Under the pieces are notes generated by a model that did no database searches, had not been told where the DNA came from, and worked only from the letters and a program-made list of their open reading frames with translations. The translations under genes and the position numbers were made by a program. Shown here in pieces: positions 6,283 through 12,419 of a stretch of DNA of 12,419 nucleotides; position 1 is the first letter of the stretch; every line of letters starts with the position of its first letter. Where the stretch lies: positions 1 to 12,419 of the forward strand of contig CAZUAH010000415.1 in NCBI GenBank assembly GCA_964617665.1. The letters are read 5' to 3'. Origin of the DNA: JADHUC01 sp964617665. Its GTDB lineage: Bacteria; Planctomycetota; Planctomycetia; Pirellulales; Pirellulaceae.

Positions 6283-6810
6283 TCAGGCTTCTGCGGGCGG
6301 GTCGCTCGGTGTCTTGTCCGGCGTAGTGGCCTCGGCGGGCGTTTCACTGTCTGCGGTCTCCGCGGCAGCCGGCTTCGCTTCCTCTTCCGAGACGGGCTCC
6401 GCTTTGGCTTCCACCTCTGGCGCGTCTGGCGCTGGTGCCGAAGCTGGGACATCCTTCGACGGCGCGTCCTGCTTCTGTTCTGGTTCTTTGACCTCTTTCT
6501 CGCTGCGAGCCTTCTCCAACTCCGACGGCGCTTTTTCAGCCTTCTCGGCCTTCTTCGGTGCCCGCTTCCTCGCGGGCTTCTCTTCCTTTGGCAGCGGTTC
6601 GTCAATAACTTTCAAGAAGTCGATGTCGATGTCATACCAGCCGTGGTTGTTGTTCCCGTCGAATTCGACTAACGCTCGACCATTCATATTGACCGTCTTG
6701 ACGGTCCCTGTCATGCCCTTGAACCGTCGCAATTCCGGACGTCCTTCGTCTACGATGACATACTGGTCGGTGTATTCTCTCCTGAGCTTTTCGACATGCT
6801 CGGTGTCCAT
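6283..6810 (-). CDS. Small KOW/SH3-like domain protein with a long charged tail
   Basis: This 175-residue protein has a compact N-terminal part (about 1-72). Its segment FKGMTGTVKTVNMNGRALVEF (30-50) followed by GWYDIDIDFLKVID looks like a KOW/SH3-like small beta barrel, as found in proteins that contact RNA, ribosomes or polymerase. From about residue 73 the chain is rich in Lys, Glu, Ala and Pro and presumably disordered, first basic (KKAEKAEK) and later acidic. The start at 6810 is chosen because GGAGG lies 10 bases upstream on this strand; the open frame reaches 6873 but the extra 21 residues have no such site. I do not recognise a named family. The opposite-strand frame over the same bases is Ser/Ala-rich and judged a shadow. 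Confidence 0.78.
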   Translation of the reverse strand: MDTEHVEKLRREYTDQYVIVDEGRPELRRFKGMTGTVKTVNMNGRALVEFDGNNNHGWYDIDIDFLKVIDEPLPKEEKPARKRAPKKAEKAEKAPSELEKARSEKEVKEPEQKQDAPSKDVPASAPAPDAPEVEAKAEPVSEEEAKPAAAETADSETPAEATTPDKTPSDPPAEA

Positions 6811-6820
6811 TGCGCCGATT

Positions 6821-6825
6821 CCTCC
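6821..6825 (-). promoter_or_regulatory. Ribosome binding site of the KOW-like gene
   Basis: GGAGG on the minus strand (CCTCC on the plus strand) lies 10 bases before the ATG at 6810-6808, and decides that start over the ATG at 6873. Confidence 0.65.
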
Positions 6826-6832
6826 GCATCTC

Positions 6833-6872
6833 TGTAGGTCCCAGCCGCCTAAGGGGATGGGTGCCATACCCA
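6833..6872. repeat. REP-like motif and short hairpin in the divergent spacer
   Basis: TGTAGGTCCC (6833-6842) shares its sequence with the ends of repeats in other spacers (GGGACCTAC at 2136-2144, TGTAGGTCA at 2449-2457). Close by, TGGGT-GCCAT-ACCCA (6858-6872) forms a five-pair hairpin. Probably further interspersed repeat material. Confidence 0.4.
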
Positions 6873-6894
6873 CTTTCTTTCAGGTCCATAGCGA

Positions 6895-6916
6895 TTCTGG
6901 CCAGCGCGGGCCAGAA
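6895..6916. other. Strong hairpin in the divergent spacer
   Basis: TTCTGGCC (6895-6902) and GGCCAGAA (6909-6916) form a perfect eight-pair stem with a six-base loop. It lies 22 bases upstream of the -35 box for the peptidase gene and within the likely leader or promoter region of the minus-strand gene. It could be an operator for a dimeric regulator, an mRNA hairpin of the minus-strand leader, or another repeat copy. There is no T-run suggesting termination. Confidence 0.45.
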
Positions 6917-6938
6917 AAGCAAGGCGGCATCCGAGAAC

Positions 6939-6967
6939 TTGTCGCCCCCAAATAGCACTGATATAGT
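6939..6967 (+). promoter_or_regulatory. Sigma70-like promoter of the HExxH protein gene
   Basis: TTGTCG (6939-6944) and TATAGT (6962-6967) are separated by exactly 17 bases. Transcription would start near 6974, giving a leader of about 40 bases that carries the strong ribosome site at 7000-7007. It may also drive folA, 39 bases after this gene. Confidence 0.55.
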
Positions 6968-6999
6968 TGACCAGACGTCTTGCCAGGGAAATTGGCTAC

Positions 7000-7007
7000 G
7001 GAGGAGG
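7000..7007 (+). promoter_or_regulatory. Strong ribosome binding site of the HExxH protein gene
   Basis: GGAGGAGG lies seven bases before the ATG at 7015. It decides the start over an in-frame ATG at 6967, which would place non-signal sequence before the export signal and lies within the -10 box. Confidence 0.8.
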
Positions 7008-7014
7008 AAAAACT

Positions 7015-8484
7015 ATGCGTCAGAGAATCGTGATCGCCGGCCTGTTGTCTCTTGGCGTCTTGTGCCCCATTAAGACTCCTTCGGTACACGCACAGTCTGA
7101 CGAGAACGAATCCGGTACTCCGGCGGTTCGCGTGCTGGTGGACCCACGCGTCGAGTTGATCAGCATCATTTTTCGCCTGGCTGGAAACCCAGAGTACTGC
7201 CAAGGGAGAGTTGCCGGATACAGCAGCGATGTCGACGAGCATTTCGGTCCGTTCCGCGATCACCCCGTCGTCCAGTTGGCTCGCCAACTCCGCCGGACGC
7301 GCGGTGTGTCGTACGACGCTTGCATGAGCATGGCCGTGCACATGTCGGATACGATCGACTTGAAGGAGAAAGTACCGTTTGATCCTCAGCCAACGAATCT
7401 GGATGGACGATGGCGGGTCGCCGAAGCTCGCGAATTCCTTCAGAAAGCCCGCCAGTTTGTCGAGGACACGTCCTTCGACGAGTTCGTCAAGGAGCATCAG
7501 TCGCTGTACCGCCTGACCGAATCGAGGATGAAGGAAGTGCTGGACAAGCACGCGCATCTGGAATGGTTCGACCAGTTCTTCGGCCGGCGTCCGCAGGCGA
7601 GCTTCACGGTGATCCTGGCACTGGTTAACGGTGGCCAGTGCTACGGGCCACGATGCCGCGACGAAGATGGCAACGAAGAGCTGTTCTGTGTCCTGGGCGT
7701 GTGGCAGACTGACGACGAAGGAAGCCCGACGTTCGACCGTAGCATGCTGGGAACGGTCATCCACGAGTTCTGTCACTCGTACGCCAATCCAATCGTTGAC
7801 GCTCACGAAGCGGAGTTGCACGATGCGGGCCAGAAGATCTTCCCGCATGTCGCGTCCGCCATGAAACGGCAGGCGTATGGCAATTGGAAGACCATGATGT
7901 ACGAATCACTCGTTCGAGCCTGTGTCGTCCGGTACAAACGTCAGCATGACGGGGCACTCGCAGCATGGGCGGAGGTTCAGAAACAGAAGCAGCGACAGTT
8001 TCTGTGGATGAAGGAGCTGTCGGATTTGCTGAGCGAATATGAAGCGGCCCGAGACGACTACCCGACGCTGGAGAAATTCGCACCACGAATCGTATCGTTC
8101 TTTGACGAGTATGCAGAAGGCTTTGCCGAAAAGCAGGAGGAAGAGGATGCCAAACGGCCGAAGGTCGTCGAGATGGCGCCGGTCAACGGGGCCGCGGATG
8201 TCGATCCTAACCTGACGGCAATCAGAGTGGTCTTCGATCGGCCTATGAGTGACGGTTCGTGGTCGATGGTTGGTGGCGGACCGAATTTCCCGGAAATCGT
8301 GGGGAAACCATCCTACGACGCGAAGAAGACCGTGTGGTCGGTATCGGTGAAACTGAAACCGAATTGGCGATACGAGTTCATGCTCAATTCGGGACGTTTT
8401 ACCAGCTTTCGAAGCGACGATGGCACGTCTCTCGCTCCGGTTAGGGTATCGTTCAAGACCGGGCCATCAAAGAAACCCGATTGA
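7015..8484 (+). CDS. Secreted DUF4932-like putative zinc metallopeptidase with Ig-like C-terminus
   Basis: This 489-residue protein starts with a signal peptide: basic MRQR, a hydrophobic core, and a probable cleavage after VHA at residue 26. The central domain contains HEFCHS (H250, E251, H254), the HExxH zinc motif, and a downstream YESLVRA with E297 as a plausible third ligand, as in gluzincin-type peptidases. The overall form resembles proteins annotated with DUF4932. Residues from about 382 (PKVVEMAPVNGAADV) form a bacterial Ig-like module of the SbsA/Big_5 type, with the DPNLTAIRVVFDRPMS pattern and a final strand before the C-terminus. It is expected to act outside the cytoplasm. Peptidase activity is inferred from the motif only, and the substrate is unknown. 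folA follows after 39 bases and may be cotranscribed. Confidence 0.85.
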   Translation: MRQRIVIAGLLSLGVLCPIKTPSVHAQSDENESGTPAVRVLVDPRVELISIIFRLAGNPEYCQGRVAGYSSDVDEHFGPFRDHPVVQLARQLRRTRGVSYDACMSMAVHMSDTIDLKEKVPFDPQPTNLDGRWRVAEAREFLQKARQFVEDTSFDEFVKEHQSLYRLTESRMKEVLDKHAHLEWFDQFFGRRPQASFTVILALVNGGQCYGPRCRDEDGNEELFCVLGVWQTDDEGSPTFDRSMLGTVIHEFCHSYANPIVDAHEAELHDAGQKIFPHVASAMKRQAYGNWKTMMYESLVRACVVRYKRQHDGALAAWAEVQKQKQRQFLWMKELSDLLSEYEAARDDYPTLEKFAPRIVSFFDEYAEGFAEKQEEEDAKRPKVVEMAPVNGAADVDPNLTAIRVVFDRPMSDGSWSMVGGGPNFPEIVGKPSYDAKKTVWSVSVKLKPNWRYEFMLNSGRFTSFRSDDGTSLAPVRVSFKTGPSKKPD

Positions 8485-8523
8485 TGCCTGCAACTTCTGT
8501 TCGAAAGTGATTCTTCCGCGGCC

Positions 8524-9012
8524 ATGCGAGTTTCCTTGATTGTTGCTATGTCCGAGAACCGCGTGATTGGCCGCGATGGCCAGTTGCCCTGGCACCTCTC
8601 GGCCGACCTTCGAAGGTTCAAGCGGCTGACGATGGGGCACCACATCATCATGGGGCGCAAGACATTCGAGTCGATTGGGCGTTTGCTGCCAGGTCGAATC
8701 ACCATCGTCGTGACGCGCCAGGTAGGCTACGACGCCGGAGAAGCCTTGGTCGCTCACGGTATCGACGAGGCAATACGCTTGGCGGACGGCGACGACGAGG
8801 CGTTCATCATCGGCGGCGAGGAGGTTTACCGTCAAGCTCTACGCATGGTCGATCGTATTCACCTGACACAAGTTCACGCAGAAATACACGGCGACGCAGT
8901 CTTCCCAAATTTACAGTTCGACGATTGGCAACTAGTCGAACAATCACGACATCCGGCTGACGAACAGAACGAATACGAACACACCTTCTTAGTGTATGAT
9001 CGCGCAGGGTGA
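8524..9012 (+). CDS. folA: Dihydrofolate reductase
   Basis: This 162-residue protein reduces dihydrofolate to tetrahydrofolate with NADPH, supplying one-carbon carriers for thymidylate, purine and methionine synthesis in the cytoplasm. The family pattern is complete: VAMSENRVIGRDGQLPWHL (7-25), the substrate-binding acid D28 in ADLRRFK (D27 in E. coli), MGRKTFESIGR-LLPGR (nucleotide-binding region), FIIGGEEVY and a final HTFLVYDR strand. The length is normal. No thymidylate synthase gene lies next to it in this window. The start at 8524 gives the exact family N-terminus, but no strong ribosome site is seen. It may be read from the promoter of the preceding peptidase gene. It is convergent with nrdR, 44 bases away. 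Confidence 0.97.
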   Translation: MRVSLIVAMSENRVIGRDGQLPWHLSADLRRFKRLTMGHHIIMGRKTFESIGRLLPGRITIVVTRQVGYDAGEALVAHGIDEAIRLADGDDEAFIIGGEEVYRQALRMVDRIHLTQVHAEIHGDAVFPNLQFDDWQLVEQSRHPADEQNEYEHTFLVYDRAG

Positions 9013-9056
9013 GGGCGTTTTGCCGACGCATACTGGCTGCGACGGGCGTGGAGCGG

Positions 9057-9536
9057 TCAAAGCCGGTCGCGTTCGGCCGAAGACGGCTGTTGCAGCATTG
9101 GCTGAAGCTCGTCGACGAAGTCTCGCACGTCTTTGAACTCGCGGTATACACTAGCAAACCGCACGAAAGCCACTTGATCCAGGTGCCGCAACTGTTTCAT
9201 TACCAACTCGCCCAGGTCGCCGCTGTCGATTTCCCCTTCAAATCGATCGTGAACTGCACGTTCAATAGCACCGACGACAGTCTCGATCTGCTCGTTGCTG
9301 ATAGGGCGTTTCCAGCAAGCCTTTTCCAAACCGCGGCGGATTTTGCCGCGTTCGAAGGGCTCCCGAACGTTGTTCTTCTTGACGACTTTCAGTGCGATCG
9401 GCTCATACCGTTCGTAAGTCGTAAACCGTCGTCCGCAGCCCAGACACTCACGTCGACGACGGATTGCATCGCCGTCTTCGCTTGCTCGCGAATCAGTGAC
9501 CTTGTCGTTTTCAGCTTGACAGAAAGGGCATTTCAT
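9057..9536 (-). CDS. nrdR: Transcriptional repressor NrdR
   Basis: This 159-residue protein is the nucleotide-sensing repressor of ribonucleotide reductase genes. The N-terminal zinc ribbon is complete: C3 and C6 in MKCPFC, then C31 and C34 in CLGCGRRFTTYER. The ATP-cone domain follows (about residues 49-139) with VVKKNNVREPFERGKIRRGLEKAC-type sequence, split here across 50-75, and the typical FVRFASVYREFKDV segment. The start at 9536 is chosen because the family begins exactly with MKCP. The frame continues upstream to 9644, but those residues are not part of NrdR and would overlap the promoter region. The gene is often found beside genes for other functions, so its targets are probably elsewhere in the genome; no ribonucleotide reductase gene is in this window. 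Confidence 0.97.
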   Translation of the reverse strand: MKCPFCQAENDKVTDSRASEDGDAIRRRRECLGCGRRFTTYERYEPIALKVVKKNNVREPFERGKIRRGLEKACWKRPISNEQIETVVGAIERAVHDRFEGEIDSGDLGELVMKQLRHLDQVAFVRFASVYREFKDVRDFVDELQPMLQQPSSAERDRL

Positions 9537-9586
9537 GAGCCGCCATCGCCCCCAAAAGATTTGTGGCAAGTGGCCAATAGTCCCCA

Positions 9587-9592
9587 AGTATA
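9587..9592 (-). promoter_or_regulatory. Possible -10 box of nrdR
   Basis: TATACT on the minus strand lies 50 bases before the nrdR start. The best -35 candidate, TTGTAC (9612-9607), is only 14 bases away, shorter than usual. I see no clear NrdR box here. Confidence 0.3.
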
Positions 9593-9638
9593 CACGAATC
9601 ACCATGGTACAAGCTATGGTTTTGGCGTGATTGCTTGC

Positions 9639-9667
9639 TAACAATTTTGTCGATTTGCCGCTATAAT
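9639..9667 (+). promoter_or_regulatory. Promoter of the PH-domain gene
   Basis: A perfect TATAAT lies at 9662-9667, 53 bases before the ATG at 9721. At 17-base spacing the -35 position reads TAACAA (9639-9644), a weak match; TTGCTA at 9635-9640 is better but 21 bases away. The region is locally AT-rich and lies between divergent genes. Confidence 0.5.
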
Positions 9668-9720
9668 ATCGGCTCGTTTACCTACTATCGACTTCCTGGG
9701 AACTTGCGAAAGTTGTCGAA

Positions 9721-10383
9721 ATGAGCACCACACCGCCAGATGACTCCGGAACGGAACCGAACGAAAACCAGTCACCCAGAGCCCCCAAACCTACCGAACC
9801 CGAAAACATCGCCCAAAACCCCGCTAGTCCATCAACGCCGATGGAGCGTTTCAAAGACGCAACCAAGGCACGACAAGATGAAGACGAAGATGAGCAGGAG
9901 GAGGAACTCTGGGAAGGCCGCTATTCCTCCCGAGCCATGATCGGCAAGTGGGTCCTTGCGGGCTTCGTCACGGTGGTGCTCCTGGTCGGCATCTTCTTCA
10001 TTCCTATGGAGAGCAAGGGGTGGCTCTGGATGACTTGGCTAGTCATCTGTGTCGCGATGTGGGGCGGTTTCGCGATGCAACTCGCGTATCGAAAACTCAC
10101 GTTCAAATACCGCCTGACGACACAGCGTTTCATTCATGAATCGGGGCTGCTGAAACGAGTGACCGACCGCATCGAGGTGATCGACATTGACGACGTGTCT
10201 TTCGAGCAGCGAATTGTGGAACGCATGTTGGGCGTGGGCACCATCAAGATCACCTCATCGGATCGCTCTCATCCCGAGCTGTACATGCGGGGTATCGAGA
10301 AAGTCAAAGAAGTCGCCGGCGAGATCGACGACACTCGTCGAAAAGAGCGCCGACGTCGCGGTTTGCACATCGAGTCGATCTGA
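9721..10383 (+). CDS. Membrane protein with bacterial PH domain (bPH2/YdbS-like)
   Basis: This 220-residue protein has a Pro/Glu-rich, probably disordered N-terminus (1-60) ending in an acidic run (DEDEDEQEEEL), two membrane segments (about 77-95 and 101-121), and then a bacterial PH domain (about 125-205). The PH domain shows the features of the YdbS/bPH2 group: KYRLTTQRFIHESGLL (129-144), VIDIDDVSFEQ and ERMLGVGTIKI (167-177). These domains are usually membrane-proximal and of unknown precise role. The C-terminus is strongly basic (RRKERRRRG). No ribosome site is obvious. The next gene starts 37 bases on, suggesting an operon. Confidence 0.88.
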   Translation: MSTTPPDDSGTEPNENQSPRAPKPTEPENIAQNPASPSTPMERFKDATKARQDEDEDEQEEELWEGRYSSRAMIGKWVLAGFVTVVLLVGIFFIPMESKGWLWMTWLVICVAMWGGFAMQLAYRKLTFKYRLTTQRFIHESGLLKRVTDRIEVIDIDDVSFEQRIVERMLGVGTIKITSSDRSHPELYMRGIEKVKEVAGEIDDTRRKERRRRGLHIESI

Positions 10384-10403
10384 GTCCCCGAGGTCGTCGA
10401 CAA

Positions 10404-10410
10404 GGGGGAG
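10404..10410 (+). promoter_or_regulatory. Ribosome binding site of the 633-residue secreted protein gene
   Basis: GGGGGAG lies 10 bases before the ATG at 10421 and supports that start. Confidence 0.5.
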
Positions 10411-10420
10411 TCGCTGACAC

Positions 10421-12322
10421 ATGTCATCGTCGCCATCCATTACGAGAGACGGGGGATTACCGCGCGCCATCATTTCGACTTTCTCGTTCGTGCTGTTGCT
10501 GGGTCAGACGTCATACGCGGCGGAGGTGCGGCCCTATCCCGATCCGGGGTATCGCCAATTGGGCGTCTATGCCAGCGGGCCGGACAGCTATTTCGACTAC
10601 CGCCTGGTCAAGCTAAGACTTGGGGATACGTTCCCCAATAAGAAAGCGTATTGGTCGGGTCTGAAGGCTCGTCCAGGCAAACAGAACAGCTCGCATCGGC
10701 ACGATGTCTACTTCATCTATTGCGGCGAGCAAACTGAGAGCCTCGAAACCGTGAAGTCGCGCGTCGATGCGTGGCTGAAAGCGGAGCCGGGTATCCCCAC
10801 CTACCCGGAACTGATCCCGGCGATCTGCATCGGTGAAGAGAACATCGGCAGCCGCAACGCTGTTTTGGACGGTTTGGCGCGTCATATCCGTAAGACCTAC
10901 GGGATCCCCGTATTTCAGTTCTACTCGATGCCTCTTCCACCAAACCCTGGTCTCATGGCCGACGGATGGGTGTTCGATGCATACGGCTGGCAACACGTCG
11001 AATTCCGAAAGCACCTAACGAAATTCGTCGCGTTGGGCAAGCCCGTCATCTGCATACCGTGGGCGAGCGACCCGCATTGGACCGGATGGTCGCAGTCGTC
11101 TGACACGGCGGCGATGATCAACCGCGAGTGGCATCAGTTTCAGACGTGCATGGAGTTCGACGTGTCGTGCGCGGCGTTTGCTGTAGCTGGCCCCGGCGCC
11201 ATGAATCCATGGTTGGGCAGCCAGACCAAGCACATGATCAAGCTGCGCAACTGGCTCCGTACGAAACGCGAGGAAATGCATGCCTTTCGAGACGGGGATC
11301 TTCCGCTGCAATCGGCCGACTTCTCGGCACGCGATCGCAGTGTCCCAGCTGGCGGCGATACAGATGCCCCAAGCGTGTATGAGGAGACCTTCTCGGGATT
11401 CTCGTGGATTCATGACGCCGATATTCGCGGCCTTCTCAATCTGAAGCTGACCAGCCGTCCCGATGAACGGGGCTTCTTGCTCTTGAAGGCAGACGGATCA
11501 CGGAACCAAGCTTCACTGACCTACCGTTTCGAGTCGTATTTCCCGATTGAATGCGTGACGGTAACGCTCGACGCGGCGGCGCCCGAGTTGCCTCGGTGCC
11601 GAAACGAATTGGCAATATCGACAGACGAGCTTGGGCAATCGTGGCCGCTAAGGGCAGCACAGTCGGAGGTCGACGCCGTTCAGTCGCTTGTGTTGGAGGA
11701 TGAACAACAGCTCAAGGGACGACATGCCTTCTATTTGCGTGTCGCGATGGAGAATCAGGCCGACTCGTCCCGCGGTGAAATGCCAGCAAACCGGATGGAT
11801 CGGTTGCGGGTCGAGTGCGTGCACCAGTCGCCACCATCAGGAGCAGCTGCCAAGCTGGTCGAGGACGCCTACGGCAATCTGACCTACGAGGACGATTTCT
11901 CGACACCGCGATGGCGTCATCTGGGCAGTGTGAAGGCTCGTCACGAGGATCATGGCGGTTACCGCGGAGGCAAGTTTTGGGTGGGAATGGTCGGTGGTTA
12001 CGCGAGTTCGACCGAACTCCTGCAGCGTGTCTCGTCGCCCAGAGAACTCACGGAATTGGCCGTGACCGTAGACTGTTACGCGGACGGGAAGAACCTCGGA
12101 GGTACCGCCGTCCTGCAAATCGCTCCGCGCGACAGCGACCCGAAATGGAAAGTCAGCACGCAAGGGTTGCACCGTGGCGTGCTCCAGCTTGAAGTACCCA
12201 AGGAAGAACTTTCCGGCCTGAGGGAATTCGATATCCGCGTCCTGCTGAAAAGCAACAGCGGCGTCGAACACAGCGAGAAAGCCTGCGCGACGTTAGATAA
12301 TCTGTCGATTCACGCCAAGTAA
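10421..12322 (+). CDS. Secreted protein with barrel-like N-terminal half and two similar beta-rich modules
   Basis: This 633-residue protein has a signal peptide with a hydrophobic core (about 16-29) and a probable cleavage after SYA or SYAA (33/34). Residues about 45-285 read like an alpha/beta barrel with alternating strands and helices: VYFIYC (96-101), LIPAICIGEEN (131-141), YGIPVFQFYS (160-169), GWVFDAYGW (182-190), PVICIPWAS (208-216) and CAAFAVAGPG (250-259). Acidic residues at strand ends (E139/E140, D186) and the aromatic-rich loops would suit a glycoside hydrolase-like enzyme, but I do not recognise a family and claim no activity. The C-terminal half contains two beta-rich modules with similar openings, YEETFSGFSW (320-329) and YEDDFSTPRW (489-498). 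It probably shares a transcript with the preceding PH-domain gene. Confidence 0.82.
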   Translation: MSSSPSITRDGGLPRAIISTFSFVLLLGQTSYAAEVRPYPDPGYRQLGVYASGPDSYFDYRLVKLRLGDTFPNKKAYWSGLKARPGKQNSSHRHDVYFIYCGEQTESLETVKSRVDAWLKAEPGIPTYPELIPAICIGEENIGSRNAVLDGLARHIRKTYGIPVFQFYSMPLPPNPGLMADGWVFDAYGWQHVEFRKHLTKFVALGKPVICIPWASDPHWTGWSQSSDTAAMINREWHQFQTCMEFDVSCAAFAVAGPGAMNPWLGSQTKHMIKLRNWLRTKREEMHAFRDGDLPLQSADFSARDRSVPAGGDTDAPSVYEETFSGFSWIHDADIRGLLNLKLTSRPDERGFLLLKADGSRNQASLTYRFESYFPIECVTVTLDAAAPELPRCRNELAISTDELGQSWPLRAAQSEVDAVQSLVLEDEQQLKGRHAFYLRVAMENQADSSRGEMPANRMDRLRVECVHQSPPSGAAAKLVEDAYGNLTYEDDFSTPRWRHLGSVKARHEDHGGYRGGKFWVGMVGGYASSTELLQRVSSPRELTELAVTVDCYADGKNLGGTAVLQIAPRDSDPKWKVSTQGLHRGVLQLEVPKEELSGLREFDIRVLLKSNSGVEHSEKACATLDNLSIHAK

Positions 12323-12332
12323 CAGGCCGGAC

Positions 12333-12352
12333 ACCCCCTTCCGATTAGGGGT
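12333..12352 (+). terminator. Weak terminator-like hairpin after the last gene
   Basis: ACCCC (12333-12337) and GGGGT (12348-12352) form a five-pair stem with a 10-base loop, followed by only a short TT. It is located 10 bases after the stop codon, but the stem is short and the evidence slight. The remaining bases to 12419 show no gene. Confidence 0.25.
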
Positions 12353-12419
12353 TTCGTCGCTGGTGAGCGCACCACGTGGTTTGTATGATCAGGCGTTCAT
12401 TACTGGGACGGCGGTAGGG

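Noticed and set aside
6260..6955. A 231-codon plus-strand frame, Ser/Ala/Gly/Phe-rich
   Set aside because: It is antisense to the charged tail of the KOW-like gene. Its low-complexity composition follows from reading Glu/Lys/Ala codons backwards, and the minus-strand gene has the ribosome site and a domain-like N-terminus.
9009..9641. A 210-codon plus-strand frame overlapping nrdR
   Set aside because: The minus strand encodes a complete NrdR with zinc ribbon and ATP cone, so this is an antisense shadow.
1..12419. A defence or biosynthetic gene system
   Set aside because: No restriction, CRISPR, toxin-antitoxin, retron, transposase or synthase genes were seen; the genes are metabolic, regulatory or surface-type and mostly unrelated to one another.

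Overview
The window looks like a chromosomal segment from a moderately GC-rich bacterium, most plausibly a Planctomycetota member of the Pirellulales type. This is inferred from the style of the genes: a secreted protein with a long Pro/Ser/Thr linker and tandem DUF11 modules, secreted proteins without close named relatives, single genes in mixed orientation, many starts without a clear Shine-Dalgarno site, and spacers full of short palindromic repeats. No rRNA, tRNA, CRISPR array, transposase or phage gene is visible.

Layout. (1) 1-2431: an aldehyde:ferredoxin oxidoreductase family gene followed by a MoaD/ThiS-type sulfur-carrier gene. This is a recognisable metabolic pair: a tungsto/molybdopterin enzyme and a small protein of the kind that supplies dithiolene sulfur to its cofactor. 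(2) 2432-2820: a 389-base gene-free stretch made largely of palindromic repeats. One is a MITE/REPIN-like element that abuts the moaD-like stop codon. (3) 2821-5124: a large exported or anchored protein with four DUF11-type repeats. (4) 5125-5349: a spacer with a second MITE-like double-hairpin element. (5) 5350-6237: a divergent PPP-like metallophosphoesterase, convergent with (6) a minus-strand gene (6283-6810) for a small KOW/SH3-like domain with a long charged tail. (7) 7015-8484: a secreted HExxH putative metallopeptidase with an Ig-like C-terminus, under a good sigma70-like promoter, followed 39 bases later by (8) folA (dihydrofolate reductase). (9) nrdR on the minus strand, convergent with folA. 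(10) 9721-10383: a membrane protein with a bacterial PH domain, followed 37 bases later by (11) a secreted 633-residue protein with a barrel-like N-terminal half and two similar beta-rich C-terminal modules. The last 97 bases hold no gene.

How the genes work together. The clearest functional links are the AOR/sulfur-carrier pair and the folA/nrdR neighbourhood, since both of the latter bear on dNTP supply. The remaining genes look like independent housekeeping or cell-surface genes. I do not see a defence system, biosynthetic cluster or other multi-gene novelty. The most unusual signals are the repeat elements, which repeatedly show the same architecture (an outer inverted repeat enclosing two hairpins), and substitutions in key motifs of the AOR and the metallophosphoesterase.
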